Shown: piece after piece, positions 17,876 to 26,678 of the stretch
Numbering within the stretch: position 1 is the stretch's first letter
How the letters are laid out: each line of letters opens with the position of its first letter
Source of the DNA: JBBQNY01 sp038255255
GTDB taxonomy: Bacteria > Pseudomonadota > Gammaproteobacteria > Xanthomonadales > Ahniellaceae
Direction of reading: 5' to 3'
DNA length: 64,000 nucleotides
Assembly (NCBI GenBank): GCA_038255255.1
Contig: JBBSLL010000013.1
Span: 1-64,000 of the forward strand
Made by a program: the position numbers and the translations under genes
Notes under the pieces: generated by a model
The model's database searches: none
The model's input: the letters and a program-made list of their open reading frames with translations, nothing else
What the model was told of the DNA's origin: nothing

Positions 17876-18591
17876 AGCGCGAAATGATGCCCGAGATACA
17901 CCTCGCGGACCTGCGGATGCACCAGCAGGTCGGCCGGCAAGCCCTCGGCGAGTACTGCGCCGTCGTTGAGGATGTAGGCGCGATCGCAGATGCCCAGCGT
18001 CTCGCGCACGTTGTGGTCGGTGATGAGCACTCCGATGCCGCGTTCCCTGAGGTGGCGGACGATGCGCTGGATCTCGTTGACCGAAATGGGGTCGACGCCT
18101 GCGAAAGGTTCGTCGAGCAGCATGAAGCGGGGACGGGCGGCCAGCGCCCGCGCGATCTCGACCCTGCGGCGCTCACCGCCCGAGAGGCTGATGCCAGGGG
18201 CATCGGCCAGGTGCGCGACCTGGAGTTCTTCGAGCAGTTCCATGAGTTCGTTCTGGCGTGCCGCCTTGTCGAGGTCCCCGCGCAACTCGAGGATCGCCAG
18301 CACGTTCTCCGACACCGTGAGGCGACGGAAGATCGAGGGCTCCTGCGGCAGATAGCCGACGCCGAGCCGCGCGCGCGCGTGCATCGGCAACAGGGTGACG
18401 TCGTGCTGGTCGACGCGGATGCTACCGGCGTCGGCGGGCACCAGGCCGACGATCATGTAGAAGCACGTCGTCTTGCCCGCGCCGTTGGGGCCCAGCAGTC
18501 CAACCACTTCCCCGGGCGCGAGGCGAAACGAGAAGTCGCGCACCACGTTACGTGCGCGATAGCGCTTTTGCAGTCCCTCTGCGATCAACAT
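17872..18591 (-). CDS. lptB: LPS export ABC transporter ATPase LptB
   Basis: A 239-residue ABC ATPase with Walker A GPNGAGKTT (34-42), signature LSGGE (136-140), Walker B LLDEP with D160/E161, and the LptB hallmark CFYMIVGLVPADAG. It powers LPS extraction from the inner membrane together with LptFG, LptC and the periplasmic LptA bridge. It lies downstream of lptA with a 13-base gap. Its TAG stop is part of a palindromic repeat. Confidence 0.97.
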   Translation of the reverse strand: MLIAEGLQKRYRARNVVRDFSFRLAPGEVVGLLGPNGAGKTTCFYMIVGLVPADAGSIRVDQHDVTLLPMHARARLGVGYLPQEPSIFRRLTVSENVLAILELRGDLDKAARQNELMELLEELQVAHLADAPGISLSGGERRRVEIARALAARPRFMLLDEPFAGVDPISVNEIQRIVRHLRERGIGVLITDHNVRETLGICDRAYILNDGAVLAEGLPADLLVHPQVREVYLGHHFAL

Positions 18592-18604
18592 CAGGCGGAG
18601 CGCA

Positions 18605-19117
18605 TTACTTCGTGGCCGCCGCGGCCCTGGGTTGCACCTTCAGATGCACGCGTCCACCGGGAGTGCTGGTCGCATTGAGCTTTCCGGTAGCGGTGTTGTA
18701 GACGATTTTCTCGCCCGACAGGTCGCCGCGTGGCTGGCTGACGTTCGCAGATCCGGTCAGTACGATGGTCTCGGCGGTCACGTCGTAGTCCACCTGGCGC
18801 GCACTTGCCTTCAGTCTTCCGCCTTCGTCGAGATCCTGCTCGAGCGTCACAGGAGAGCCGTTCAGCAGCACGCGGCGCGTTTCCTGCTGTTCTCCCTGCG
18901 TGAGCGTTGCTTCGGCGGCTTCGATCACCAGCGTGCCCTGGGTGATGCGCACATTGCCCTTGAGCACCGCGCGGTTGTCGTTGAGCCCGGCCTCGAGCGA
19001 ATCGGCATCCACATCGAGCACCTGCTGGCGATCGCTCTTCAGCGCCCACGCCGGTTGCGCGAGTGCCAGCATCCCGAAACTAACGATTACCCAGCTGGCG
19101 CGGGGAGAAACGGCCAT
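18605..19117 (-). CDS. lptA: LPS transport periplasmic protein LptA
   Basis: A 170-residue protein with a signal peptide ending about AWA (residue 25) and an OstA-like beta-jellyroll: DVDADSLEAGLNDNRAVLKGNVRITQGTL, then the LTGSANVSQPRGDLSGEKIVYN stretch. It polymerises into the periplasmic bridge that carries LPS to the outer membrane. The start overlaps the end of lptC by 38 bases, so translation is coupled. Confidence 0.94.
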   Translation of the reverse strand: MAVSPRASWVIVSFGMLALAQPAWALKSDRQQVLDVDADSLEAGLNDNRAVLKGNVRITQGTLVIEAAEATLTQGEQQETRRVLLNGSPVTLEQDLDEGGRLKASARQVDYDVTAETIVLTGSANVSQPRGDLSGEKIVYNTATGKLNATSTPGGRVHLKVQPRAAAATK

Positions 19118-19658
19118 GAACCTGATCCTTGAGCATTAGGCGCTTGTGGTCGAGCTCGGCGCGAAGGCCGACTCCCGTCAGTATAGAACCGGGTCGTTCG
19201 ATGGTGACTGCAAGGGGCGACGAGATGATGTTCGGGTCGAGCTGCGCGTCGATCCGCTCGCTGCGCAGGGCGATCGCATTGGCCGCCACTGCGGTCCGGC
19301 GCTCCATGTTGACGTCGCCGGACAGGCTTAGTTCCCGTCCGTCCGCGCGAACCCAGCCACGCTTCGCCCGGACATTCCAGTCGACCCCCTCGGCATCGCG
19401 CAAAACAAACCGCGGCGCCTCGATGTCGAAGGTTCCCTGGCCGGGATGGCGCGCAGCGCGCGGCGCCCGCACCGTGAATGCCAGTGCGCCTTTTGCATCC
19501 AGCGCGCTCATGCTGAAGTCGATGATGTCGTAGTCGGACCGTGGCGGACCCGTGAACGGCTCTACTGGCGGTTCGCGGCGCAACCACAGCAACCATTGCG
19601 TAATGCCTGCGACCAGCGCGAGCAGGAGCGCAATTGCGACGAGCCTGCGGTCGTTCAC
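19080..19658 (-). CDS. lptC: LPS export system protein LptC
   Basis: A 192-residue bitopic inner-membrane protein: short cytoplasmic start, membrane helix (about 6-24) and a periplasmic LptC jellyroll containing SDYDIIDFSM and the RPGSILTGVGLRAE segment. It links LptB2FG to LptA. GTG 19658 overlaps the kdsC stop (GTGA). The open frame upstream is kdsC antisense-like sequence in another frame and was trimmed. Confidence 0.93.
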   Translation of the reverse strand: MNDRRLVAIALLLALVAGITQWLLWLRREPPVEPFTGPPRSDYDIIDFSMSALDAKGALAFTVRAPRAARHPGQGTFDIEAPRFVLRDAEGVDWNVRAKRGWVRADGRELSLSGDVNMERRTAVAANAIALRSERIDAQLDPNIISSPLAVTIERPGSILTGVGLRAELDHKRLMLKDQVHGRFSPRQLGNR

Positions 19659-20230
19659 GCGACGGTGCCGTCGATTGCGCGAGCGGTGGGCAATCCGGGG
19701 AAACGGGCGGACAGCAGCAGGTCGCAGACTTCGCGTGCGGCGCCGTGGCCGCCCGCCGCACTCGTTACCCAATGTGCGACGTCCCTCACGGGCGCGCACG
19801 CATTGGCGACTGCGATGCCGAGGCCCACCGCGCACAGGGCTTCGCAATCGGGCAGGTCATCGCCCACGAAGGCCGTGGCGCCGAGATCGCAGCCGAGTTC
19901 GGCGACAATGCCCCTCACACATGCGAGCTTGTCGGCCACGCCCTGGTGCACGCGGGAAATGCCGAGCTCTGCCATGCGCGCGGCGACCGCGTCGCTGCGC
20001 CGCGCGGTGACCACGGCCACTTCGATGCCGGCGTCGAGCAGCAGCCTGAGGCCCATGCCATCGTGCACGTGGAAGACCTTCAGGGTCTCGCCGCCCGCGC
20101 CGTACCAAAGGCGGCCGTCGGTCAGCACGCCATCGACATCGAAGCAGGCGAGTCGCACGCCCGCCGCGCGCTGCAGCAATTCAACCGGCGCGTCGGACCA
20201 GTTCGTCACGGGCAACAACGGGGTATTCAA
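19655..20230 (-). CDS. kdsC: 3-deoxy-D-manno-octulosonate 8-phosphate phosphatase
   Basis: A 191-residue HAD phosphatase of the KdsC type, which has no cap domain and acts as a tetramer. Catalytic aspartates are D31 and D33 in CFDVDGVLTDG; VTARRS holds motif II and FVGDDLPD motif IV. It releases Kdo from Kdo-8-phosphate for lipid A core synthesis. It is coupled to kdsD upstream (ATGA overlap) and to lptC downstream. Confidence 0.95.
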   Translation of the reverse strand: MNTPLLPVTNWSDAPVELLQRAAGVRLACFDVDGVLTDGRLWYGAGGETLKVFHVHDGMGLRLLLDAGIEVAVVTARRSDAVAARMAELGISRVHQGVADKLACVRGIVAELGCDLGATAFVGDDLPDCEALCAVGLGIAVANACAPVRDVAHWVTSAAGGHGAAREVCDLLLSARFPGLPTARAIDGTVA

Positions 20231-21246
20231 ACGACGCGGGCGCGCAGCAGGTCGTGGATGTTGAGTGCGCCCACCACACGTCCCCCGGCGTCGACCACGA
20301 TCAGCGCGTTGATCTTGAATTCCTCCATGAGGCGAGCCGCTTCGACCGCGAGCTGGTCGGGTGCGATCGTCTTGGGTTCCCGGGTCATCAGCCGTGTCAC
20401 GGGTGTATTGCGCAGGTCCACCTGGCTGTCGTCCACCGCGCGGCGCAGGTCGCCGTCGGTGAAAACCCCTAGCAGGTGCTGCGAATCGTCGACCACGGCG
20501 AGAATGCCAAGCCCGGTACGCGTCATTTCCATGAGCGCAGCGGAGACGGATGCATCGGCATGCACGCAGGGAATCGCGGCGTCCCGATGCATGATGTCCG
20601 CGATATGCAGGAGCAGCCTGCGGCCGAGTGCGCCCGCCGGGTGCGACCTCGCGAAGTCCTCCGCGGTGAAGCCGCGGGCCTCGAGGAGGGCGACCGCGAG
20701 CGCGTCGCCCATCACCAGCGCTGCCGTCGTGCTCGAAGTCGGTGCCAGACCGAGTGGACAGGCTTCTTCCGAAACGCCCACATCGATGTGCGCATCGGCC
20801 AGGCGCGCCAGGCTCGACTCGGGCTTGCCGCTCATCGCGATCAGCGCGTTGCCCTGGCGCTTGAGCAGCGGCAGGATCGCAAGGAGTTCGTCCGTTTCAC
20901 CCGAGTTCGACATGGCTAGCACCACGTCGCCGTCCGTGATCATGCCGAGGTCGCCGTGGCTTGCCTCGCCCGGATGCACGAAGAACGCCGGCGTGCCCGT
21001 GGACGCGAACGTCGCCGCGATCTTCCGCGCGATGTGCCCGGATTTGCCCATGCCGGATACCACCACGCGGCCACGGCATGCCAGGAGCAGGCCACAGGCC
21101 TTGAGGAAACCGGCGTCGATCCTGGCATCCAGTCCCGCGACGGCGCGTGCCTCGACGGCGATCACGCGGCGCGCGCTGGCGTCGAAAACCCGTGCGTACC
21201 GTTGCGTGTCGGGGTCGTCGCCGGGAGTTCTGAGCAAGGCGTTCAT
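20227..21246 (-). CDS. kdsD: Arabinose-5-phosphate isomerase
   Basis: A 339-residue protein with an SIS sugar isomerase domain (about 40-180; VVVSGMGKSGHIARKIAATF, HPGEASHGDLGM) and two CBS domains (about 210-335). It converts ribulose-5-phosphate to arabinose-5-phosphate, the first step of Kdo synthesis. It is the first gene of the minus-strand Kdo/Lpt run; a promoter is expected in 21247-21330, where TAGAAT on the minus strand (21295-21300) could be a -10 box, without a convincing -35. Confidence 0.95.
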   Translation of the reverse strand: MNALLRTPGDDPDTQRYARVFDASARRVIAVEARAVAGLDARIDAGFLKACGLLLACRGRVVVSGMGKSGHIARKIAATFASTGTPAFFVHPGEASHGDLGMITDGDVVLAMSNSGETDELLAILPLLKRQGNALIAMSGKPESSLARLADAHIDVGVSEEACPLGLAPTSSTTAALVMGDALAVALLEARGFTAEDFARSHPAGALGRRLLLHIADIMHRDAAIPCVHADASVSAALMEMTRTGLGILAVVDDSQHLLGVFTDGDLRRAVDDSQVDLRNTPVTRLMTREPKTIAPDQLAVEAARLMEEFKINALIVVDAGGRVVGALNIHDLLRARVV

Positions 21247-21406
21247 GGGGCCGCGGGTCGGCGCAATTGCGCGCTCTGGTAGACTGAACGGCTCATTCTA
21301 GCCGCTCCGGTGCGGTGCGGGCGCTGGCTTGGCGGTCGCACGGCCGACATCCGTCGCTGCCCGGGTGAGCTTGACGATCAAATCCAAGTCGCACGGTCCC
21401 TTACGC

Positions 21407-21646
21407 ATGACCCCTGCAATCATCAAACACCTCATCGAGGCCGGCTTGCCGGGTGCCAGCGCCAGCGTTGCGGGCGCAGATGGCGTCCACTTCGAGGCCA
21501 CTGTCGTGAGCCCCGATTTCGAAGGCAAGCTGCCGCTTGCGCGGCATCGACTGGTATATGCGACGTTGGGAGAGCGGATGGGCGGCGAGATCCATGCGCT
21601 CGCGCTGCGCACGATCACGCCCGCCGAGGCGGCAGGCAGTACGTAG
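21407..21646 (+). CDS. ibaG: BolA family protein IbaG (YrbA)
   Basis: A 79-residue BolA-like protein: VHFEATVVSPDFEGKLPLARHRLVYATLGERM, with the conserved histidine used for iron-sulfur ligation with monothiol glutaredoxins. IbaG is linked to acid stress and iron-sulfur cluster handling. ATG 21407 starts at the family N-terminus. It precedes murA, the usual neighbour, 76 bases downstream. Confidence 0.9.
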   Translation: MTPAIIKHLIEAGLPGASASVAGADGVHFEATVVSPDFEGKLPLARHRLVYATLGERMGGEIHALALRTITPAEAAGST

Positions 21647-21722
21647 GATCCGCTTGCGTTTCCGCTGAGAATCAGCGCGCTGTTGCGGCACCAGCATCCA
21701 CCGTCGGTAATGGAGAACTTGG

Positions 21723-23015
21723 TTGGCGAAGATCGTGATTTCGGGCGGCGTGCCCCTCAACGGCGAAGTGTGGATATCGGGCGCCAAGAATGCGGTTCTG
21801 CCGATCCTCGCGTCGACCCTGCTTGCGGACGAACCGGTCACGATCAGCAACGTGCCGCACCTGCACGATGTGACCACCACCATGGAACTGCTCGGGCAGA
21901 TGGGCGTGCAGCTCTCGGTCGGCGACAAGATGCGAATCCACGTCGATCCGCGCACTACTGACCGCTTCTTCGCGCCCTATGAGCTGGTCAAGACCATGCG
22001 CGCGTCGATCCTGGTGCTCGGGCCGCTGGTCGCGAAGTTCGGGCAGGCCGACGTCTCGCTGCCTGGCGGTTGCGCTATCGGTTCGCGGCCGGTGGACCTG
22101 CACATCAAGGGCTTGCAGGCACTCGGCGCCGAGGTAACCGTGGAGAACGGCTATATCCGCGCGCGGGCGGGGCGCCTGCGCGGCGCGCGCATCGTCATGG
22201 ACGTGGTCACGGTGACCGGCACCGAGAACATCATGATGGCCGCGGCGCTCGCATCGGGCACGACGGTCATCGAGAACGCCGCGCAGGAACCCGAGATCGT
22301 CGACCTGGCCAATTGCCTCAACGCCATGGGCGCACAGGTCGAGGGCGCGGGCACCCACACGCTGGTGATCCACGGCGTGGAGCGCATGCACGGCTGCGAG
22401 TACGAAGTGCTGCCCGATCGCATCGAGACGGGCACGTTCCTCGTCGGCGCGGCCATGACGGGTGGCCGCGTGACCGCGAAGCGGACGCGTGCCGACACCC
22501 TGGGCGCCGTGCTCGAGAAACTCGAGGAGTGCGGAGCGCACATCAATACCGGCGATGGCTTCATCGAGCTCGACATGCGCGGCCAGCGGCCGCGCGCCGT
22601 GGATATCGCGACGGCGCCGTATCCCGACTTTCCGACCGACATGCAGGCGCAGTTCTGCGCGCTGAACTCGATCGCCGAGGGCAAGGCGATCATCACCGAG
22701 AATGTCTTCGAGAATCGCTTCATGCACGTGCAGGAGCTGCAGCGCCTCGGCGCCGACATCCGCGTCGAGGGACGGCATGCGCTGATCTCCGGCGTTGCGC
22801 GCCTGACCGGCGCACCGATCATGGCAACCGACCTGCGCGCTTCCGCGTGCCTGGTGCTCGCGGGCCTGGTGGCGCAGGGCGATACTGTCGTCGACCGCAT
22901 CTATCACATCGATCGCGGCTACGAACTCATCGAGGAAAAGCTCTCCGGCCTCGGCGCGCGCATCCGTCGCCTGCCGACTGAGTCCCGCGACATGCCGGCG
23001 CTCTCTGCGGCGTAG
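21723..23015 (+). CDS. murA: UDP-N-acetylglucosamine 1-carboxyvinyltransferase
   Basis: A 430-residue MurA that adds enolpyruvate from PEP to UDP-GlcNAc, the committed step of peptidoglycan synthesis. C117 in LPGGCAIGSRPVDLH is the residue targeted by fosfomycin, so the enzyme should be sensitive; the N-terminal WISGAKNA carries the substrate lysine and asparagine. The start is TTG 21723 with GGAG nearby upstream. The TAG stop is embedded in the GTAG foot of a palindromic repeat (23012-23015). Confidence 0.97.
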   Translation: MAKIVISGGVPLNGEVWISGAKNAVLPILASTLLADEPVTISNVPHLHDVTTTMELLGQMGVQLSVGDKMRIHVDPRTTDRFFAPYELVKTMRASILVLGPLVAKFGQADVSLPGGCAIGSRPVDLHIKGLQALGAEVTVENGYIRARAGRLRGARIVMDVVTVTGTENIMMAAALASGTTVIENAAQEPEIVDLANCLNAMGAQVEGAGTHTLVIHGVERMHGCEYEVLPDRIETGTFLVGAAMTGGRVTAKRTRADTLGAVLEKLEECGAHINTGDGFIELDMRGQRPRAVDIATAPYPDFPTDMQAQFCALNSIAEGKAIITENVFENRFMHVQELQRLGADIRVEGRHALISGVARLTGAPIMATDLRASACLVLAGLVAQGDTVVDRIYHIDRGYELIEEKLSGLGARIRRLPTESRDMPALSAA

Positions 23016-23117
23016 GGCGCGCCTCGGGCGCGCCGCAGGATTTCCCGGGTCACATCGCGCGGCTCGGTCGTTGACAGCTGCACGAAAATCCGCTGGCGGG
23101 CCGAACGCCCGCCCTAC
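23012..23117. repeat. Inverted pair of GTAG-footed palindromic repeats joining two convergent genes
   Basis: Left unit 23012-23034: GTAG, GGCGCGCC, TCG, GGCGCGCC (perfect). Right unit 23095-23117, opposite orientation: on the minus strand GTAG, GGCGGGCG, TTC, GGCCCGCC with one mismatch. The left TAG is the murA stop and the right TAG is the pyrB stop, so the whole intergenic region is this element. It could act as a bidirectional terminator or mRNA 3'-end protector. Confidence 0.82.
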
Positions 23118-24076
23118 ACCCGCAGCGTGGCACCGAGCAGTCGGCACATGACGGCCATGCGCGTGGGTAATCCATTGGCGACTTGCGCGAGGATCGCGGA
23201 CTGCGGCCCGTCAGCGACTTCAGATGCGATCTCGACTTCGCGGTTGATAGGGCCGGGATGCATGACCAGCGCGCCGGGCCGTGCCAGCGCGAGCCGCGCC
23301 GCGTTGAGGCCGTAGGTCTCGAAATACGCCGCGTCGTCGGGAATGTGCGCGGCCTGCATGCGTTCCTTCTGCAGGCGCAGCAGCATCACCACGTCGATGT
23401 CCGCAAGCGCACGATCGAGATCGTCGGCGTGGGTGACGCGCGCATCGATGCCATCCGGGCGCAGCGCAGGTGGCGCGCATATCCGCAGCTCGCCAACGCC
23501 CAGCGCGAGTAACGCGTGGATGTCGGAACGCGCGACGCGCGAATGCGCGACGTCGCCGACGATCAGCACCTTGAGCTTCGAGAAGTCTTCGCCGAAGCGC
23601 TCCCGCATGGTGTACGCATCCAGCAGGCCCTGCGTGGGATGCGCATGGCTGCCGTCGCCGGCGTTGACGATCGCGACTTCGTCGCCCAGTGCCCCGGCCA
23701 GCGCCGCGGGAGCGCCGTTCTCCCGGTGCCGGACGACGAACAGGTCGCAGCGCATCGCCGCGAGCGTGCGTAGCGTGTCGAGCAGCGTCTCGCCCTTGCT
23801 GGTCGAGGAGTTGGCCACGTCGAAGTTGACGACTTCGGCCGAGAGCCGGCGCGCCGCAAGCTCGAAGCTCGTGCGGGTGCGCGTCGAGGGTTCGAAGAAC
23901 AGGTTCACGACGGTGTGGCCGCGCAGGATCGGCAGCGTCTTCATGCGTCCTGCGGTCGCCGTCGCGATGGCCGCGGCCGTGTCGAGGATGGCCTCGATCG
24001 CGGCGCGCGGCATGCCTTCGAGTGTGAGTAGATGTCTGCTCACGGTCGTCTGCGTATGGTCGCCGGTCTCGTGCAT
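23114..24076 (-). CDS. pyrB: Aspartate carbamoyltransferase catalytic subunit
   Basis: A 320-residue ATCase catalytic chain with carbamoyl-phosphate motif STRTRTSFE, the HPTQGLLD loop and the C-terminal MHPGPINREVEI segment. It makes carbamoyl-aspartate in pyrimidine synthesis. ATG 24076 follows the pyrR stop by 16 bases. The pyrC (dihydroorotase-like) gene that often follows pyrB in pseudomonads is absent; a repeat pair and convergent murA follow instead. No pyrI is present. Confidence 0.95.
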   Translation of the reverse strand: MHETGDHTQTTVSRHLLTLEGMPRAAIEAILDTAAAIATATAGRMKTLPILRGHTVVNLFFEPSTRTRTSFELAARRLSAEVVNFDVANSSTSKGETLLDTLRTLAAMRCDLFVVRHRENGAPAALAGALGDEVAIVNAGDGSHAHPTQGLLDAYTMRERFGEDFSKLKVLIVGDVAHSRVARSDIHALLALGVGELRICAPPALRPDGIDARVTHADDLDRALADIDVVMLLRLQKERMQAAHIPDDAAYFETYGLNAARLALARPGALVMHPGPINREVEIASEVADGPQSAILAQVANGLPTRMAVMCRLLGATLRV

Positions 24077-24092
24077 GTGCGCCGTGCGCCGG

Positions 24093-24662
24093 TCAAGCCG
24101 CGCCCACCGAAGGCCCGGCGCCTTCGCGGTCCGTCGACGCACGTGAAAGGGGTGCGCCGGCGCCGCGAATCGCCCAGGTCAGTTCGAGAGGTTGCGTTCC
24201 GAGCAGGCGAAGTTCGAATCCCTCGCGCGGCGCTATCGACGCGGCTGCGACATCCGGCTGTAGCGGGAGCTCACGCCCCGGCAACTGCGCAAGCACGGCG
24301 AGCGTCACGCTGCGTGGACGTCCCCAGTCGAAGAGCGCGTTGAGGGCGGCGCGCGCGGTGCGCCCGGTGTGCAGGATGTCGTCGATCAGCACGATGTCGC
24401 GGTCGTTGATGTCCCAGGGAATGCTCGACGGTCCGAGCCGCGGCAGTTCCGCGCGCTGGCCGACATCGTCGCGATGAAATCCAATGTCAATGATGCCGCC
24501 GGGATCCGTGGCGTTGCAGCGCGCCGCCACGGCCTCTGCGACCCACACGCCGCCGGTACGGATGCCGGCAAAACGCGGCTCGTTGATGCTGCGTGCTGCG
24601 AGGTGTGCGAGCAGTTGCGCCGCCATGTCGTCCAGCAGTGTTTCGACCAACGGCAAAGTCAT
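24093..24662 (-). CDS. pyrR: PyrR bifunctional regulator/uracil phosphoribosyltransferase
   Basis: A 189-residue type I phosphoribosyltransferase with PRPP loop VLIDDILHTGRTARAALN. In Gram-positives PyrR regulates pyr mRNA attenuation; in gammaproteobacteria the gene sits in the same ruvX-pyrR-pyrB order and its regulatory role is less clear. ATG 24662 overlaps the ruvX stop (ATGA). Confidence 0.93.
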   Translation of the reverse strand: MTLPLVETLLDDMAAQLLAHLAARSINEPRFAGIRTGGVWVAEAVAARCNATDPGGIIDIGFHRDDVGQRAELPRLGPSSIPWDINDRDIVLIDDILHTGRTARAALNALFDWGRPRSVTLAVLAQLPGRELPLQPDVAAASIAPREGFELRLLGTQPLELTWAIRGAGAPLSRASTDREGAGPSVGAA

Positions 24663-25177
24663 CGCGAATCCTTGTGTGCGGACGCAGGCAGCCAGGTACC
24701 GGCGAAGTAGCGTTCGACAATGATGACGGCTGCGAGCGAATCCAGCGCATCGGCATCGCGCCGGCGCCGCGTGCCCTGGCTCCGTTGGGTGGCGAATCGC
24801 GCCGCCGCTTCCTGCGAAGAGTTGCGTTCGTCCTGGAAGAAGACGGGCAGCGCATAGCGGTCGGAAGCACTCGACGCGAACTCGCGGGCCCTGGCGCTGG
24901 CCGGCTGCTCGGTGCCGTCGAGCGTGAGCGGCAACCCCACGACGAAGGCGTCGGGCTGCCACTCGCGGACCAGCCGATCGAGCATCGGCCAGTCGAACCC
25001 GGCGCCGGGATGCGCCAGGACCGGCAATGCCTGGGCCCCGCCCGTGACGCGCGAGCCGCAAGCGACCCCGGTCCGCCGCGCCCCGACGTCAAATCCAAAA
25101 ACCCGCGACGGTGGCGCCGAAGTGGACGAGTCGACCGGCGAGCCCCGGCTGGACTCGTCCGGAGCGTTCTCAGGCAT
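24659..25177 (-). CDS. ruvX: Holliday junction resolvase-like protein RuvX (YqgF)
   Basis: A 172-residue RNase H-fold protein with FGFDVGARRTGVA, VVGLPLTLDG and the terminal DALDSLAAVIIVERY. The family processes the 5' end of pre-16S rRNA and is also called a putative Holliday junction resolvase. About 25 residues precede the conserved core. ATG 25177 overlaps the algH stop by eight bases. The gene is usually essential. Confidence 0.92.
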   Translation of the reverse strand: MPENAPDESSRGSPVDSSTSAPPSRVFGFDVGARRTGVACGSRVTGGAQALPVLAHPGAGFDWPMLDRLVREWQPDAFVVGLPLTLDGTEQPASARAREFASSASDRYALPVFFQDERNSSQEAAARFATQRSQGTRRRRDADALDSLAAVIIVERYFAGTWLPASAHKDSR

Positions 25178-25739
25178 GCCCGACGTCGTCGCTGAGCAGC
25201 ACAGGGTCGATGCCGAGCAGCGCCAGCGCGGCATGCCAGCGGCCATCGATGGGAGTGTCGAACAATACGCGGTGGTCCGCCGCCACGCTGATCCACGCGT
25301 TTTCCCGAAGCTCGTGCTCGAGTTGCCCTGCGGCCCACCCGGCATACCCGAGGGCGAGGAGCGCGCGTGGCGGACCTGCCCCAGCGGCGATCGCAGCAAG
25401 GATGTCGCGCGACGTCGTCACCCTCAGGTTGGGTGCAACCTCGAGCGAGGACTCCCACTCCAGATCGCCCTTCTCGTGCAGCACGAAGCCGTGCTCCTGC
25501 TGCACGGGGCCGCCGATCAGGACAGTCTGCTCGATGACCTCCGGCGCGCGGCATTTGATCTGCATCTGCGCGAGAACATCGCCCATGCGCATGCCGCTGA
25601 CCTGGTTGATCCGGATGCCCATGGCACCCTGGTCGTTGTGCTCGCAGAGGTAGGTGACGCTGCGCACGAAGTGCGGATCCGCCATACCGGGCATGGCGAT
25701 CAGCAGGTGATCCTTGAGGTAGCTGCGGCCGCCGGTCAT
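25170..25739 (-). CDS. algH: YqgE/AlgH family protein
   Basis: A 189-residue DUF179 protein starting SYLKDHLLIAMPGMADPHF, with LIGGPVQQEHGFVLH and ALGYAGWAAGQLEHEL. In Pseudomonas AlgH affects alginate and other virulence regulation; the molecular function is unknown. ATG 25739 gives the family N-terminus. A short inverted repeat (25761-25792) separates it from the upstream tonB-like gene. Confidence 0.93.
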   Translation of the reverse strand: MTGGRSYLKDHLLIAMPGMADPHFVRSVTYLCEHNDQGAMGIRINQVSGMRMGDVLAQMQIKCRAPEVIEQTVLIGGPVQQEHGFVLHEKGDLEWESSLEVAPNLRVTTSRDILAAIAAGAGPPRALLALGYAGWAAGQLEHELRENAWISVAADHRVLFDTPIDGRWHAALALLGIDPVLLSDDVGHA

Positions 25740-25760
25740 GGAATCGGAGTTTAGCAAGGC

Positions 25761-25792
25761 TTTTCCCTCTCCCCGTTGGCACGGGGAGAAGG
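25761..25792. repeat. Short inverted repeat TCTCCCCGT/ACGGGGAGA
   Basis: A nine-base perfect stem (25768-25776 with 25781-25789) around TGGC, preceded by TTTTCCC. The same sequence forms the left end of the larger palindromic element at 46405-46530, so this looks like a solo arm of that family. It lies between the tonB-like gene and algH. Confidence 0.65.
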
Positions 25793-25805
25793 ATCCATGA
25801 CTCAC

Positions 25806-26678
25806 TCACTCATTGCGGAGCACGTTGCCCGGCAGGAACTGCCAGGTGCGCGTGACATGGAGGACATCGATGTCCTCCTTGGCCTCGGGCAGCGGAGCAA
25901 AGGGGGCGGCGAGGCGCACGATGCGCATAGCCGCTTCGTCCAGCACGCTGTGGCCGCTCGGCTGGACGATGTCGATGCGCTCGATGCTGCCATCGCGACG
26001 CACGGCCACGGTGAGTACCAGGTCTCCGGTGAGGGCCCGATTGCGCGCCTCGTCGGGATAGTTGAGGTTGCCGATGCGCTCCACCCGCGCCACCCACGCG
26101 CGCATGTAGGCAGCGTAGGCATATTCGCGGGTCGATGCGGAAATGAACTTGCGTCGCGGACGCTTGGCATACGCGGCGCTGTCGCGCTCGATCTCGGCCG
26201 CAAGGCGCGCCATCTCGACGCTCTGGGTGATGAGTTCGCGGGCCATGATCGGCGGGGGCTTCGGCGACTCGCGCTGCGCGCTGTCGGACGGGGCCTCGAT
26301 GGGGGACTCGCCCTCCGTCGTCAATACGCGAGTGGGAGTTTCCTCGGCCTGTGGCGGCCCACCCGCGACCATGGGCACCGGCGCCAGTCCGGGCGCGACT
26401 TTTGGCAGCGCACTGGTGACCTTCTCGCGCGGTCGCCTGGATTCGTCCGATTCGCCTCCTCCCTGCTGTGCGGCATTGGCGAGGAAATCGACCTTGTCGG
26501 GCGTGGCCTCGGTCTTCGAAGGCACGAGGATCACATCGAGGGCGGGCAGCGACAACGCCGGGGGCTCCGGGGCAAACGTGATCCCCAGCAGCACCACCCC
26601 ATGCACCAGCAACGAGAAGAGCAACGTCACGGCGAGTCGCTCGCCCGCGCCGATGACGGGTGCCGCTGCGCGACTCAC
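25806..26678 (-). CDS. TonB-like energy transducer
   Basis: A 290-residue protein with an N-terminal membrane helix (about 13-35), a proline- and charge-rich periplasmic linker, and a C-terminal TonB-like domain containing LNYPDEARNRALTGDLVLTVAVRRDGSIERIDI. No exbB/exbD follows. In P. aeruginosa the tonB3 gene at this same position (next to gshB and pilG) is needed for twitching motility, so a link to type IV pili is plausible by synteny. GTG 26678 overlaps the gshB stop (GTGA). Confidence 0.85.
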   Translation of the reverse strand: MSRAAAPVIGAGERLAVTLLFSLLVHGVVLLGITFAPEPPALSLPALDVILVPSKTEATPDKVDFLANAAQQGGGESDESRRPREKVTSALPKVAPGLAPVPMVAGGPPQAEETPTRVLTTEGESPIEAPSDSAQRESPKPPPIMARELITQSVEMARLAAEIERDSAAYAKRPRRKFISASTREYAYAAYMRAWVARVERIGNLNYPDEARNRALTGDLVLTVAVRRDGSIERIDIVQPSGHSVLDEAAMRIVRLAAPFAPLPEAKEDIDVLHVTRTWQFLPGNVLRNE

